DNA of 64,000 bases from Bursaphelenchus xylophilus (GCA_904066235.2 CAJFCV020000004.1:9982001-10046000); one strand, 5' to 3'. Positions 43,391 to 55,131 are shown, counted from the first letter of the stretch. Notes: generated from the sequence alone by a model not told the origin. Program-made: numbers and translations.

Positions 43391-44287
43391 GGTTGGCGTC
43401 TACGAAAACAAAACTAACTACTCTTAAAATACAAAAATAGACGCTTTCGACCGGTTTCTTAGCAGTGGTATGGCTGGAACTGAATGCCAATTGTCGTGTG
43501 ATCAGATAAGTCGTTGAAATTGTGCGAAAACTGCAAATACAACAAAATTTTATATTGAACATGACCGTGAGCGTAAAACTCTTCCAAACACGCATTGCAA
43601 AGCTATTTTTAAGGTTCCAAAAACAACGGAAACACGTAAAACAAGATTAACAAGTTCAGTCAAAATGAATTGTAAAAGCAATTCTCCCCATGCAATCCTC
43701 ATCTGACATATTCAACTATGTGATCCGAATTCCCCTACATCTCGACAAAAACCCTCTCGCGTGACTGCTAAAATCCTATAAAAGTCAAAAGACAGCCTCA
43801 TGAATTCATTTCCTTCTCCTCCAATCAATTTACCTGTCAAAACGACCTGCTTTCACCGGCAAACAGACAATAACCTTTTTTCCAACGCCTAGTGTAATGT
43901 CGCGAAGCCAAAATTCTCGGGAAATCCGGGATCTTGACGAGTCGAACCACTAAAATGGAGGAGAATGTTGGATCGAGAAAGGAAAGCGAACAAATGGAAG
44001 CGAGAGCCGGATGGGGCATTTCGTCGCGTCTGTATGACGAAGTGTCACTATTGATTGGTACGGAATTTACTGTATTTTTTTTATAAAAAGTAGGAAATCG
44101 AGTCGAATTTAGGCGACAATGCTTATATTTTTTCATTAAAATTAATAAAAAAATTGAGATTTATTAAGAAAAGTTGTCATAGTTAAGTTATAGTCATGTA
44201 ATTCAAATAATTAATACCTAATATTAATTCCGCTACGAAAAAACAAAGAGAGCCATAATCAAGGGTGAAGAACGTTTGGGGTTTGTA
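43391..44287. other. Between cgh-1 and the small secreted protein gene
   Basis: Contains the cgh-1 promoter. A 43-codon plus-strand frame begins at 43955 (MEENVGSRKESEQMEARAGW) with no recognised homology; it could be chance. TTTATT at 44160-44165 is a reverse AATAAA for the next gene. Confidence 0.4.
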
Positions 44288-45019
44288 CTATAATACCCAG
44301 TATTGCGCTGCCGAAAACTTGGGATTTGTCGTGGAGGCGCTGAGCGGCGTCTCCTTGCTGTTGGAACGCTCCCAGGACTTGGAGTTGGCTGGGGTTGAGC
44401 GCTCCGCCGAGCCGGATGTGGAGGGCGTTGTGGTCATGAATTTGGTGTCTGGAATTTTGTGGACAACATAAATTTTTTCACAAAAATTTTAAACATATTA
44501 AGCATGGTTCTTACTCAATTTCTCCGACATTGTGAGCGGTCGATCTTCCACTCGTGGAGTCTGTGTGGTCCTGCCGCCAAACTGCCCAAACTGCCCAACA
44601 CTCGATGGTCGGCCAACATTGGCGGGGGTCGTTGTGACAATTCTATTGTTATTGACATTAATCGGCAGCGAAATTGGGCCAAACCCGAACGAATTTCCGT
44701 TTTCCGGACCAAAATTGTTGTTGTAGTTGGCGTTGAATTTGAGCATGTTTGGGACGAGCTGGCCCAGCGTCTGTTGCCAGTTCACAAACCCGTTTTGATT
44801 GGGATTTTCATACTTCAGATTGGACTGTTCGGCGAACACACTCGGCTGGGATTGGCGGTTGGTTTGGAAGCTGGCGCTGAACTCGCGGGCATGCGCGAAA
44901 TTCATTTTCATCGACTCGCTGAATCGCACCACCGGGTCGGCTTGGCGCTTCTCGATGCCGGGCTTGGCCATGAGCAGGGGCAGGCATGCACACAAGCAGA
45001 GAAGCGACCAGCTTGGCAT
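44288..45019 (-). CDS. Secreted Asn/Gln-rich protein
   Basis: Two minus-strand exons, 44515-45019 and 44288-44448 (TAG), give 221 residues. MPSWSLLCLCACLPLLMA is a signal peptide followed by a dibasic EKRQ site. The mature part is rich in Asn, Gln, Ser, Phe and Gly (NANYNNNFGPENGNSFGFG, GQFGQFGG) with Thr/Pro runs, and has no Cys after the signal. It looks like an extracellular matrix or secreted low-complexity protein; I do not recognise it. The ATG lies immediately after a TTTCAG acceptor. A possible first exon at 45531-45581 (MASRLFQRSLFLFSLLF, ATG good, donor GTGAGT) joins in phase and would extend the protein to 238 residues. Confidence 0.72.
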
Positions 45020-45171
45020 CTGAAATGGGCTAGTGAAGTTGGACGAATCGAAAATGGGGATGATTTTTGTTTCACAAGTAAGTTATAAGGTCTATACGGG
45101 GGTTTGAAAAAAAAATTGAAGTGAACAAGAGAGATGCTGATGATATATCAGAAGCGAAAGCCTTTGTTCTA

Positions 45172-45373
45172 CTGTAGAGGGTGATATTTCCACAAAAAAC
45201 ACTAATTTTTTCTGCGCCAGGCTATCAAATATCTCCAAAAAAGATCGTTGAATATCTCGGCTGCCCCTGCAAAGCGCGAGCTAAAATTTTCAGGGATTGA
45301 TGTGTGGTCTATTCCCAAAGTATGTGCAAAATTTGAAGAAAATCTGAGGGTCGCACTTTGGGTACCTTTCCTG
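45172..45373. mobile_element. Family C right-half fragment
   Basis: GATATTTCCACAAAAAACAC onward to GCACTTTGGGTACCTTTCCT then G. It lies between the secreted-protein exon and its possible upstream exon. Confidence 0.7.
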
Positions 45374-45530
45374 TAAATAAAACCTGCCAAAAATGACAAT
45401 AACAGTTCAAAAAATGTTGCTCAGTATATAAGCAGTGCAAAAATATATGTAAAAATAAATGTCGGGCCATAAAACTGCAATAAAAAATTCGAAAAAACCG
45501 CCATCCGGACATCGGCGGTAAGCGACTCAC

Positions 45531-45581
45531 GAACAACAAGGAAAACAAAAACAATGACCGCTGAAACAAGCGCGACGCCAT
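45531..45581 (-). CDS. Possible first exon of the secreted protein gene
   Basis: ATG at 45579-45581, 17 codons mostly hydrophobic, then a GTGAGT donor at 45525-45530. It splices in phase 0 to the ATG exon at 45019. The alternative is a 5' UTR exon or chance. Confidence 0.35.
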
Positions 45582-46606
45582 GATATACCCTAATCAAATA
45601 CGACCAATACGATTGTGAAAGCTAGCGGGGAAAAGCCGGCGGGTAAACACGCGTCCGGGCCTGACCGAAACGAGGAACGATTGCGCATCGCATGCGTCGC
45701 ATTTATACGAGAGCCGGAGGCGTGGTAGCCGCGACGCCTCCAGAAACACACACACACACACACACCGAACCCGAATAAACAGGAGGATCGTGCTGTGACG
45801 TTCGGGCCATGGGCAATTTAAAGACCATCGTCCGGTTGAAATACGAGCGGATTTGCACGCAGGCCCTCCACCGAGGGCGGCGGTCGATGGATGAATGGAG
45901 GCGAGGGGGTTTCGGAAAAGAGCGTGAAGTTGTGAGAGACGCCAGGAATTTTAATCAATTTGCTGATTTACGAAAAATACAATGTAAAATGAAGAGAGTG
46001 GGAGAAGGTAATCGAAGCTACAATGATGATTTCTAATGGCTAGCCAGAGGGGATAGAAAATCAGAAGCGATTTTATAAAAAATATAGCGTTTCGAAGTTT
46101 CTCGAAAAACCTGAGAAATATCGAGCAATTCGGAGAGATCACCAAGAAAAATAGAGCCATCAGGGAGGCTCAGAAGAGGTTGAGAATACAACAATGGGAT
46201 TAGCGGCTGATCCGTCCATTAGCAGGCTCAGACACATTTCCGCAAAGAATAGAAGCGAACGAAATGATCCCTTTGGATCATTACATGTAGTCTGCTGCCC
46301 ACACAACTTTGCAAGCAGTTAGAAGAACCACAGAGATTCTGCAGCCATGTTGGGAAATCAGCCAACATTTGATGACAATAGGAAATTCAAACGATGGACT
46401 TGGCATTTAGATGTTGCAAATTAAGTTTCCAGGTGTGTAAATGGCTTGAAGAGTTAGCATAAGGTTTATCAGGAATTTTTGAATGTTCAGAAAGCATTTT
46501 TTTTTTTGAAAACAAACATCCATAACTTCGAAAACGGTGGTTGAATTCAACAGATTTGTATACTCATCAATACCAGGGAGCTGTCAATGCAAAATTTCTA
46601 TCATAT
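45582..46606. other. Intergenic with likely promoter
   Basis: A (CA)n run at about 45747-45766 and a GC-richer 45600-45730. From 46040 on nothing is recognised. Confidence 0.45.
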
Positions 46607-46860
46607 TGGGTTGATGCATAATTATCCGGCGTTTATATTGGCGCGGTTTTTGTTAATGAAAATTGGCGTTTAGTTAATTTTTTTCATAAAAATAGTCTTC
46701 TCTATTTAGTTAATAAAAATGCGTGTCGAAAACCATCGTGGTATTTGCCATATTATGCTCTACCACTTCGAGAAGGGTTGGAAGGCAGCACAGTCATCTC
46801 GCGATCCCAACGAACTTTTCGGCGAAGGAACAATAGGTGAAAGTCAGTGTACGGATGGAA
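46607..46860 (+). pseudogene. Mariner transposon relic, 5' end with transposase N-terminus
   Basis: GTTGATGCATAATTATCCGG at the left is a terminal repeat that recurs inverted at 56314-56333. From 46720 the frame MRVENHRGICHIMLYHFEKG followed by WKAAQSSRDPNELFGEGT matches the start of mariner transposases (family pattern IRHIMLYEFK...AAQTARN...FGEGT). It then degenerates. The catalytic domain is absent. Confidence 0.75.
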
Positions 46861-47224
46861 AATGGTAATTCCAATGGGGGAATGTCGGCTGCCAGCTAAG
46901 TGATTGCCAGATGTCGCGACGCTAGGCTCTTGAGAAGCTGAGATCCGAATAAGCATCGAGTATTTTGCATAATGTCATACTCTTGTTTGGAAGCCTCGGA
47001 ATGACTTATTAAATGTATACATTTTAGCAGGGCCAGTGGCATTCCGTACGGGTGGCTGACTGTTCCGAGGATGCAGATGTAATTGGCTAGGTGTGGATTG
47101 ATTTTCGAACCGCCTGCAAGTATGGTGCACCATGGAGAAGTGAGCTTTCAGCGTCTCAGAGTTGAGTATTCAAGATGGACTTGTGCTATGATAAAATCAA
47201 GATCAAAAGCCTCCTTTGTGGCCA

Positions 47225-47368
47225 TATCAGCCTGTCGGGAAAATAATGAGTCCACTGTGAAATGAATTGTCTTGCGACAAAATTGAATAGTACTTTTCAC
47301 TTCACCAGACCTTTTCTTGCAACTGCCGCAGCCACATTGTGCTCATTATTTTCCCGACAGATTGATAT
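47225..47368. mobile_element. Family A element
   Basis: TATCAGCCTGTCGGGAAAAT to CATTATTTTCCCGACAGATT then GATAT. Confidence 0.8.
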
Positions 47369-47480
47369 GGCAAAAAATGCAATTTGCTTCATATTTTGTT
47401 TGTCATCAGTGTCCGGTCGGTGTTCAGATTTTGATAAATTTGTAGCGACAACTAAATCCATCTTTTCCTCCTATGAAATA

Positions 47481-47729
47481 CAGTGGGGGACCTGATCCAG
47501 TGGCAAAAAACGTACCATTTTGCATCCGGGAAGGATCAAAAATGTGGCAAAATGCTTCCCTCTCCAAGTGAGAATAATTCGTTTTGAAGGGCGCGCCCTA
47601 ATTCCTCACAAAAAGAGCTTTTGAAATCGGAGTTTTTTCACTTGGACAGGGAAACATTTTGCCACATTTTTTGATACTTCCCGGATACAAAATGGTACGT
47701 TTTTCGCCACTGGATCAGGTCCCCCACTG
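47481..47729. mobile_element. Family B foldback element
   Basis: CAGTGGGGGACCTGATCCAG to GGATCAGGTCCCCCACTG, TA on both sides. A near-consensus copy with the GAAGGGCGCGCCC centre. Confidence 0.92.
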
Positions 47730-48302
47730 TATGTAATAGACTTCTCAGCATCACAGATCATCGACATCCACTCTTTCCGGCGCTATATGTCTTCAATTTG
47801 TTTGAAAGTTTTATGCAAACCCAATAACCCCACTATTTTGTAAGCTGTTTGACTACAAACGGGAAATCGTTCTGACGGCGGCTGAAATTTCAGCTCAATT
47901 TCAGCTCAACGGCTGCGTGCGCGCGGTGATGCGCTCGACTCGGTTTTTACGGGTTTCGAACAACAAACAATTGGGGGGCCGGTCCGTGTAAACAACCAGG
48001 AATTTGGTTGCATGCGAATTTGCAAAAAAATGTATATAGTAAAAAAACCGTTGCGTTTCGTGGTCTAGCGGATGAGAATTTTATTTCCAGAGAAAATTAT
48101 TTGAGTGTAAAACACAAGACATACAAGATGTTGGTGCAAAAATTTCAGAAATTTGATAAAAATTAAAGCCCGAGTTTACTAGCCTACAAATTTGTGAGAA
48201 AATAGTCAAGACGGGGAACGCTGATAACAAACTTGCAAGAGCCTTAAAAATTTTTAGTTTAATGCCGATAATTTTTTTGGTGGAATACGATGTGAAAAGT
48301 AC
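47730..48302. other. Intergenic, no gene seen
   Basis: A 13-base unit, TTTCAGCTCAA with flanks, is tandemly duplicated near 47888. Otherwise plain AT-rich sequence. Confidence 0.4.
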
Positions 48303-48338
48303 TAGTCCTCGAAAGTCGCTGGAGTGATTTTCGCGACT
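48303..48338. mobile_element. Family D terminus, solitary
   Basis: TCCTCGAAAGTCGCTGGAGT then GATTTTCGCGAC. No body follows. Confidence 0.5.
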
Positions 48339-48354
48339 AGTGAAGGGCAACAAG

Positions 48355-49130
48355 TTAAGAAAAAGACAGTTGGGGAAACTGAAAAGTGTCATTTTCCTGG
48401 CATACAAGTCGAAATTAGGGCAATCGATGGCGTAGATTTCAAAAATCATCTTTATTTTTTTTGAGTGTTATACTTTTTTTTAATTAGTACCCCTATATAA
48501 ATAGTAATTTCTCAAATTTTTTTGAAAAATGCTCCGTTTAGGGGTTCCTGAAGATGCTGATTTCGAAAGTCATGTTTTTTTCTAATTGTTACTAACAGGA
48601 CAAGTACCCCAAGTGCGAGGCTCAGATTTTGATGAGACTTGGCACAAATTTAGAAAAATGTTTTCTAAGATATAGGCGAGAATCCTAGCTCGCGCTTTGC
48701 AAAAACAACCGAGATTTTTGGATCGAAAGTCGGCGAAAATTTGACAATTTTTGTCGAACTTCCGTACGAAAAGTTTCATACCTATATGTACCATAGAGGG
48801 TACTGTTTTCCACCAAAAAGCGTTTTTCTCTGACCTTTCTCCACATTTAGTGCACTCTCTCGGCGGCAAAGACTGTTGAATATCTCGGCGGCGCCTGCAA
48901 AGAGCGAGCTAAAACTTTCAAGAATTGCTACTTGGTTCATGCCCGACGAGTGTGCGAAATTTGAAGAAAATCGGAGCGTCACACTTGGGGTACTTCACTT
49001 GTATAATAAGTAGCACTTTACAGTACTTTTTAAAAAAAAATCACTGACCCTAATTTGGCATACATACATGCCCAAAGAAGACATTTTTCTGCTTCTCCAA
49101 TTGTCTTTTTCCCCAATTGAATTTCACGCT
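48355..49130. mobile_element. Family F element interrupted by a C element
   Basis: The left part has AGTTGGGGAAACTGAAAAGT and the GATGCTGATTTCGAAAGT module; after the C element at 48596-49001 the sequence resumes with TAGCACTTTACAGTACTTTT, the next F piece. The second arm is mostly lost. Confidence 0.65.
48596..49001. mobile_element. Family C element nested in F
   Basis: CAGGACAAGTACCCCAAGTG after TAA to TTGGGGTACTTCACTTG before TAT. Confidence 0.8.
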
Positions 49131-49339
49131 CCCAAAAATCGCGTTGGCTACAAGTTTGAGAGTTCTCGTCGTTGCAAAACAATCGGCGTTTTGTAGGGTA
49201 AACATGAGGAAACGCTAATCGGACAACAACTCTTCCTTCCAAAATAAGCTTTGTTTTTATTTTTCAGTCAGAAATAGAAGCTAATTGCAAAATTATAAAA
49301 AGCATTTGCAATAGCATGGCATAAACAAAGTAATCGTCA

Positions 49340-49488
49340 TATCAGTTTGTCGGGAAAATAATGAGCCTCTCTGTCGCATCGAAAATTGCATCGAAATGAA
49401 TTGTGTCGCGAAAAAATCAAATTGCTTTTCACTTTGGCGACACGATTGGCAAAGCGACATTAAGCTCATTATTTCCCCGACAGACTGG
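49340..49488. mobile_element. Family A element
   Basis: ATATCAGTTTGTCGGGAAAA to CTCATTATTTCCCCGACAGA then CTG. Confidence 0.8.
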
Positions 49489-49839
49489 TTTGTTGGGTTC
49501 AGAGAGCAAGTTTATTTGGGCACAACCTACAGATGTGCCCCGTATCGGTCTACTTTGTGCAGCCAGGGTGAGCGAAAAGTAGGAGGAGCCGGAAGGCATG
49601 ATTCTGAAGTTGTGTGTTGCAGATGGTGGGCCATTCAAAGCTTCCGTCCGCTTTTTTTTATTTCTCCGCGGAGACTCCGCCAATTTTCATAAAATTTAGC
49701 TTTTTTTGGAGCCCAGAATCGCCATTTTCAATCGACTGAGCTTCAAAAAAAAAAGAATTCTGAGTTGACGTAATTTGAATAATTTGAATTTGATAACTCA
49801 ATTTGTTAAGCCCTGTTTGAAAAAGGCGATTGGACGATC

Positions 49840-50030
49840 TTGCAGACGAGAGAGTACACTAAACGTGGAGAGCGGTCAGAGAGAAAAACGCTTTTTGGCT
49901 ATAACCTCGCTAGTTTCACATGGAAAAAATTGATTTTTTATGGAAACGTACCCTCTATGGTAGAAATATGTATGAAACTTTTCGTGCCGCAATTCGGCCG
50001 ACTTTCGATCTAAAAATCTCGGTTGAGGAG
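49840..50030. mobile_element. Family C internal fragment
   Basis: Holds AACGTGGAGAGCGGTCAGAG and CGATCTAAAAATCTCGGTTG but neither terminus. Confidence 0.65.
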
Positions 50031-50117
50031 AGTCGAAGCAACGAAAAGTTATTTTTGCCCATAAACATCAATATCCGGGGAAAAATGTGAGCGCCTAAGC
50101 TGTACTTGAACCTTTTA

Positions 50118-50273
50118 TCAACCTGTCGGGAAAATAATAAGCACTCTGTCGCATCGAAAATCGCATCGCCACCGAGAAAATGATTTTTTGTCGCGGCAAA
50201 ATTGAATTGCTTTTTATTTCAACGACGCAACCTTGGCAGCGACAACAATTCTCATTATTTTCCCGACAAACTG
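50118..50273. mobile_element. Family A element immediately upstream of the P450 start
   Basis: ATCAACCTGTCGGGAAAATA to CATTATTTTCCCGACAAACT then G. It ends 17 bases before the P450 start codon and just before its CCTTTCAG acceptor. Confidence 0.82.
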
Positions 50274-50290
50274 AAAAACTCCTTTCAGCT

Positions 50291-53200
50291 ATGATTCTTT
50301 TCTTGCTGACCCTCCTAACCCTCCTTCTTTTCTACAATTTCCGCTACAAACGGCAGCACCTTCCGCCCGGCCCAACACCCTGGCCAATCATGGGAAATGT
50401 CTTTGAAATGGGTCGCTCCCCAAGCTGGAATCGACTGTTTTACGAATGGAAAGTCAGGTACGGCGGGATCTACACCTACTGGCTGGGCGAAACGCCCATT
50501 GTGAATGTCTGCGACTATCGGCTGGCCGTCGAATTGGCCGTGAAAAATGCGGACGCCTATGCGGATAGGGTGCAGCTGCCTCATTCGGATTTCGCGATGA
50601 GAGGCGGGATTTTGGGGATCGTGAGTACGAACGACGAGATGTGGCGGGAGCATCGACGATTCGTGATGAAGGTCCTGCGGGACTTTGGAATGGGGAAGAA
50701 TAAGATTCAGGAGCATGTAAGAGAGATACACAAGTTTATAGTCACACGTCTTCGTATTGCATAAGCTTTACAATGATACCATATTTATCTTCTTACGACC
50801 ACTCTCTTCTGCGTTAGAGCGCATCATCTTGGGGCGGCCGTTTTTTTTTGACCGCCACTGTACGAGCTTGCCACCAGAGCATATTTTTTCTGTAGGGAAA
50901 ATAATGATTACTCTGTGGCTTCGAAAATCGCATCACCGCTGAGAAAATGATCACGGAAAGTATTGTGCCACGGAAAAATCAAATTGCTTTTCTCTTCAGC
51001 GGTTATTACGGCGCAGCCATTGTGCTCATTATTTTCCCGACAGATTAACAAAAAGATAGCATCATAGAGAAGCTATACTGGGGAAAAAACAATTGAAAGG
51101 AAAAATAATTTTTTTGCTTTTAGGCTAGTCTAAGCTATAAATCGCTAGCCCAACTTCATAAAAGTAAAGGACCAGTTGTAGTTACTTTCAACTAGACATG
51201 CCTTTAATCGGCCCTGATCCGAGCTTCAACTTTGCAGAAGGCAAAAGGTTTTGAACTTTTTTTTGAGACGTCATCTAACAAATGTTTCAATGGTTGGGTA
51301 GATGAATGAGGGAGACCGTAAATAGGGCTAGCTGAGGATGGGCTAGCAAACTATGGTCTTGAATAACCAAAAAAGCAAAAAAAAAAAAGATTTTACAGGG
51401 GGACCTGATCCAGTGGCAAAACACGTACCATTTTGCATCCGGGAGGTATCAAAAATGTGGCAAAATGGCTTCCTCTCCAAGTGAAAAAACTCAAGTTTCA
51501 AAAGCGCGCCCGCTCTTTTTGTGGGAAAAAAGATCCCGCCCTTCAAAACGAAGTCTTTTCACTTGGAGAGGGAAGCATTTTGCCACATTTCTGGTACCTC
51601 CGGAATGCAAAATGGCACGTTTTTTTGCCAATGGATCAAGTCCCTCACTTATTTAATCATCCTCTTTTACTCCAGTCCTCTCGGCTCGGCTGTGCCTTTA
51701 CACATACCCTCTAAAGCCTCAATTTCAGATCCTAGACCAAGTCCGCTATCTGACCTCAGAGATTGATGAAAAAGTAATCAAAAAAGACGGAGTCACCGAT
51801 CTCCACGACGTGGTCAGTGTTGCGGTCGGCTCCATCATCAACTCCCTGCTTTTCGGCTACGATTTCCGTGGGCGCGAACACGAATGTCATCGAACGACCC
51901 AACTAATGCAAGGCCTCGTCGAAGGCCTCAGCAGGCCGCTGGCTGTGATTGGCCGCTTCTATCCGCTTTCGCTGCACATCCCGGCGGTGAAACGCCGCTT
52001 CGATGAGGTGGCGCATACCTTCCACCTGTTGCTGCATGACATGACGGTGATCGTTGAGGAGCACAGGGAGCGGTATATAATGGAAGGCGAGGAAATGAAG
52101 GTTTTGGATTTTGTGGACGCGTATTTGGTCGAGCAAGGAAAGTTGATGAGAGATGAAGGGAATGTGGGATTGTTTAGGTAGGTAGAAGACGAGTTATTGA
52201 TGTGATGGTCGTCGTACCACCCACAGATTTTGATGAATACAAAAATAAACTTAGGTTTCATAAAAAATTTTTGAAGGCATATATCAGTCTGTCGGGAAAA
52301 TAATGAGCACTTTGTCGCCTCCAAAATCGCATCGCCACTGAGAAAATGAATTGTGTCGCTGCAAAATACATTTTTTTTTAAAAACAGCGATATTGCGCTC
52401 ATGACAGACTGATATTTTGAGCTCTCTTTGTTTGGGGACATATTCTATTCGTTTTTCTTTAGCCATCCCTCCACATTTCTTATTGTGTCTCGCTTTTAAA
52501 GACCCCTAACAATAAGCATCAGCTGCGCCTGCCAAGCGAAAGATGAAATTTTAGGGAAGCGATACGTAGCATAAGATATATTCTGAATTAAGGGAAGGCC
52601 CGGGCATCTCGTAACTTCTTTTCTGAATATTAATATCAGCCTGTCGGGAAAGTAATGAGCACTCTGTCGCATCGAAAATCGCATCGCTGTCGATAAAAAA
52701 TGAATCGTATCGCGGCAAAATCCAATTTTTTTTCGCTTCACTTCAGCGATCGGCACATCGATATTGTGCCCATTATTTTCCCGACAGACTGATATTATTA
52801 TATTATTATCAGATTTAATTACTCTAGTTTCGCATCTCATCTACAGCTGTTGAATTCCAGCAACGACCAACTCGTCAACGTCCTCATCGACGTCTGGTTC
52901 GGAGGTCACGAGACTTCTCACGCAACAATTCTGTGGGGCATCGCTTTCTGGATCCATAACCCGCAAGTTCAGGAGAGAATGCACAAAGAGCTGGACACGG
53001 TGATAAACGGCGATAGGATGGTGACCTTGGCCGATAAACTCTCTCTTCCCTACATGAATGCCACAATCAGTGTGAGTAGTGTGTGACTGATAAGGAATGT
53101 CGCTTAAAAATACGCGCGAATCTTGTGCCTCTTTACAATTGTTTTGAGCACAAAAGCGCTTGCATACCGTAGACCGGGAATTAGGTGTTGTGTCGGCGAG

Positions 53201-55044
53201 ATGAGTGTTCTTTGCGCTTAATTTTTTATTTCTTTTTTTCGCTGACCAAAATTTGGGTCTTGTAATTTTAAAAAGGAAAGTACTTCTATGGGGTATGGAG
53301 TTACCGGTCGAGAGATATATCAAAAAAATCGCAAAATTTTTCTGATTCAGAATATGTAAAAATTAGCTGCCCAATTTTGGCTTGTAAGGGCGAAAAAACC
53401 CTCAGAACTTTTCTTGCAACACCACTCAAATGCCTCTTTTTTACATTGGAAGTACTAATTTTAAAGGTGTAGTATTAATCAAATTTGATATTTTAAGGCT
53501 TTGTCAAGATGCCAGGGTTTATTCTATTAGCTCAAAACGAAAATTTTGAATTGGTTAAAATTTGGTCAAAAAAGGCATCTGCGTGGAGTTGCGAGAAGAG
53601 CTCTGAGTGGTTTTTCCACCCTTAACTCCATGCCCCATAGAAGTACTTTCCTTGTAAAGCTACTTGAAATCAAAGAGACTCTACAGTGAGGGACCTGATC
53701 CAGCGGCAAAAACCGTACCATTTTGCATCCGGGAAGCATCAAAAAGGTGGCAAAATGCTTCCCTCTCCAAGTAAAAAAACTTCGGTTTGAAGGGCACGCT
53801 CTTTCCCTCACAAAAAGAGCCTTTGAAATCGGAGTTTTTTTCACTTGGAGAGGGAAGCATTTTGCCACATTTTTGATACTTCCCGGATGCGAAATGGTAC
53901 GTTTTTTGCCACTGGATCAGGTCCCCAACTGTAGCTTATTTGCATAGTCTCTGGAGTGATTCAGAAGCCTGTTGCATGGTACAAAAAGCAACAAGTTGCA
54001 GGTTGCAAACGCAAAAAAAGAACTCCAGCGATTTTACGAGAATTTTTTTTTCAGGAAATCCAACGCTTTGCAAATATTTTCCGCCAGTTCAACTTGGCTC
54101 ACGCCTTGGCGAAGGACGTTGAAATTGGGGATTATCACTTCCGGAGAGGCCAAGTTTTGAATATCGAGTTTTGCGCGTGGTTTAAAGATCCGGAGGTTTT
54201 CGAGAACCCCGGTGTTTTCGATCCGAACCGATTTTTGGACGAGAACGGTCAATTCAGAAAATGCGATGAACTAATTCCGTTTGGGATTGGTCGCAGGGTG
54301 TGTTTGGGAGAGTCGTTGGCAAGGACGGAGCTGTTTTTGATCCTGGCGAACCTGGCTAATCAGTACAAAGTGAGTGCGGGGTAAAAACTTTGTAGAACAA
54401 ACCAGAAACCCTCATATATGTGGGGGGACCTGATCCAGCGGCAAAAAACGTACCATTTTGTATCCGGGAAGCATCAAAAATGTGGAAAAATGCTTCCGTC
54501 TCCAAGTGAAAAAACCACTTTTTTGAAATCGAAGCCCTTTTTCCTCACAAAAAAAAAGCGGGCGCGCTTTTGAAATCTGAGTCTTTTAATTTGGAGAGGG
54601 AGGTATTTTGTCACATTTTTGATACTTCCTGGGTGCAAAATGGTACGTTTTTTGCCACTGAATCAGGTCCCCCACTGTATCAATCTGTCGGAAAAATATT
54701 GTGGATTTGTCGCAGCTTCCCTCGTCGCAGTCGCAGACCAAATTTCCAGCCCGCGCCGAACTTACGATGGGCTATTCCAGGGCCAGACAAATCCACATTA
54801 TTTCCCCGACAGACTCAAAAAAGCGCTATTTATAAACGCCTCTTGTTCTGTAGGCCTTCTGTTGAAGTTTACGCCATTGTATACCTTATGAGAGTACGTC
54901 CATAACATTGTTTTCATTTTTCAGTTCTTGCCACATGAAGACCTCCCCAAATTGGAGCCGTATCTCAATCCCAACGCCACCATTCTCCCTCCATTCGAGT
55001 GCAAGATAGTCAAAAGGCATAAAGACTCACCGGCTACCGTTTGA
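50291..55044 (+). CDS. Cytochrome P450, CYP2 clan, CYP33-like
   Basis: Five exons, 50291-50716, 51729-52177, 52861-53071, 54055-54369 and 54925-55044 (TGA), give 506 residues. The enzyme is a haem monooxygenase anchored in the endoplasmic reticulum. Visible parts: N-terminal membrane anchor MILFLLTLLTLLLFYNF; proline hinge LPPGPTPWPIMGN; helix C WREHRRF; I-helix GGHETS near 306-311; K-helix EIQR at 363-366; DPNRF for the PERF loop; and the haem loop FGIGRRVCLG with the Cys ligand near 445. KYG-type IYTYWLGE and the hinge resemble nematode CYP33 proteins. For exon 3 I chose the acceptor at 52859-52860, because an upstream one at 52845 gives a stop. The introns hold at least eight transposon copies. 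The TTTCAG at 50283-50288 just before ATG suggests trans-splicing. AATAAA at 55132. Confidence 0.93.
50887..51047. mobile_element. Family A element in P450 intron 1
   Basis: TTTCTGTAGGGAAAATAATG to TCATTATTTTCCCGACAGAT. Confidence 0.7.
51396..51650. mobile_element. Family B foldback element in P450 intron 1
   Basis: CAGGGGGACCTGATCCAGTG to AATGGATCAAGTCCCTCACT. It ends 78 bases before exon 2. Confidence 0.85.
52281..52415. mobile_element. Family A element in P450 intron 2, right end damaged
   Basis: ATCAGTCTGTCGGGAAAATA at the left; at the right TGCGCTCATGACAGACTGAT lacks the TATTTTCCC block. Confidence 0.75.
52632..52797. mobile_element. Family A element in P450 intron 2
   Basis: ATATCAGCCTGTCGGGAAAG to CATTATTTTCCCGACAGACT then GATAT. 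Confidence 0.82.
53272..53654. mobile_element. Element M: 383-bp TIR element in P450 intron 3
   Basis: AAAGGAAAGTACTTCTATGG at the left, CCATAGAAGTACTTTCCTTG at the right. TAA lies on both sides. The first ten bases resemble family C (CAAGGGAAGTA) but the interior is unrelated. Confidence 0.75.
53684..53931. mobile_element. Family B foldback element in P450 intron 3
   Basis: CAGTGAGGGACCTGATCCAG to TGGATCAGGTCCCCAACTG, TA on both sides. Confidence 0.9.
53934..54038. mobile_element. Family D fragment in P450 intron 3
   Basis: Contains TAGTCTCTGGAGTGATTCAG and ACTCCAGCGATTTTACGAG; its terminus leads into the polypyrimidine tract of the exon 4 acceptor. Confidence 0.6.
54419..54677. mobile_element. 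Family B foldback element in P450 intron 4
   Basis: TGTGGGGGGACCTGATCCAG to CTGAATCAGGTCCCCCACTG. Confidence 0.85.
54678..54815. mobile_element. Family A element in P450 intron 4, abutting B
   Basis: TATCAATCTGTCGGAAAAAT to CACATTATTTCCCCGACAGA then CT. GTGGAT subtype. Confidence 0.78.
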
Positions 55045-55131
55045 AGGCCAGGATACCTACGGTGTAAAAAATTTTATTTATGTTTTGAAGGAACAATATA
55101 CTGAATTATCAAGAAGCTGGTTATTTTTGAA

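Noticed and set aside
43955..44086. 43-codon plus-strand frame near cgh-1
   Set aside because: No homology or splice signals; probably chance in the promoter region.
52845..52860. Alternative acceptor CTACAG for P450 exon 3
   Set aside because: Its use would place TGA in frame; the acceptor 14 bases on restores the SxDQL sequence expected before helix I.
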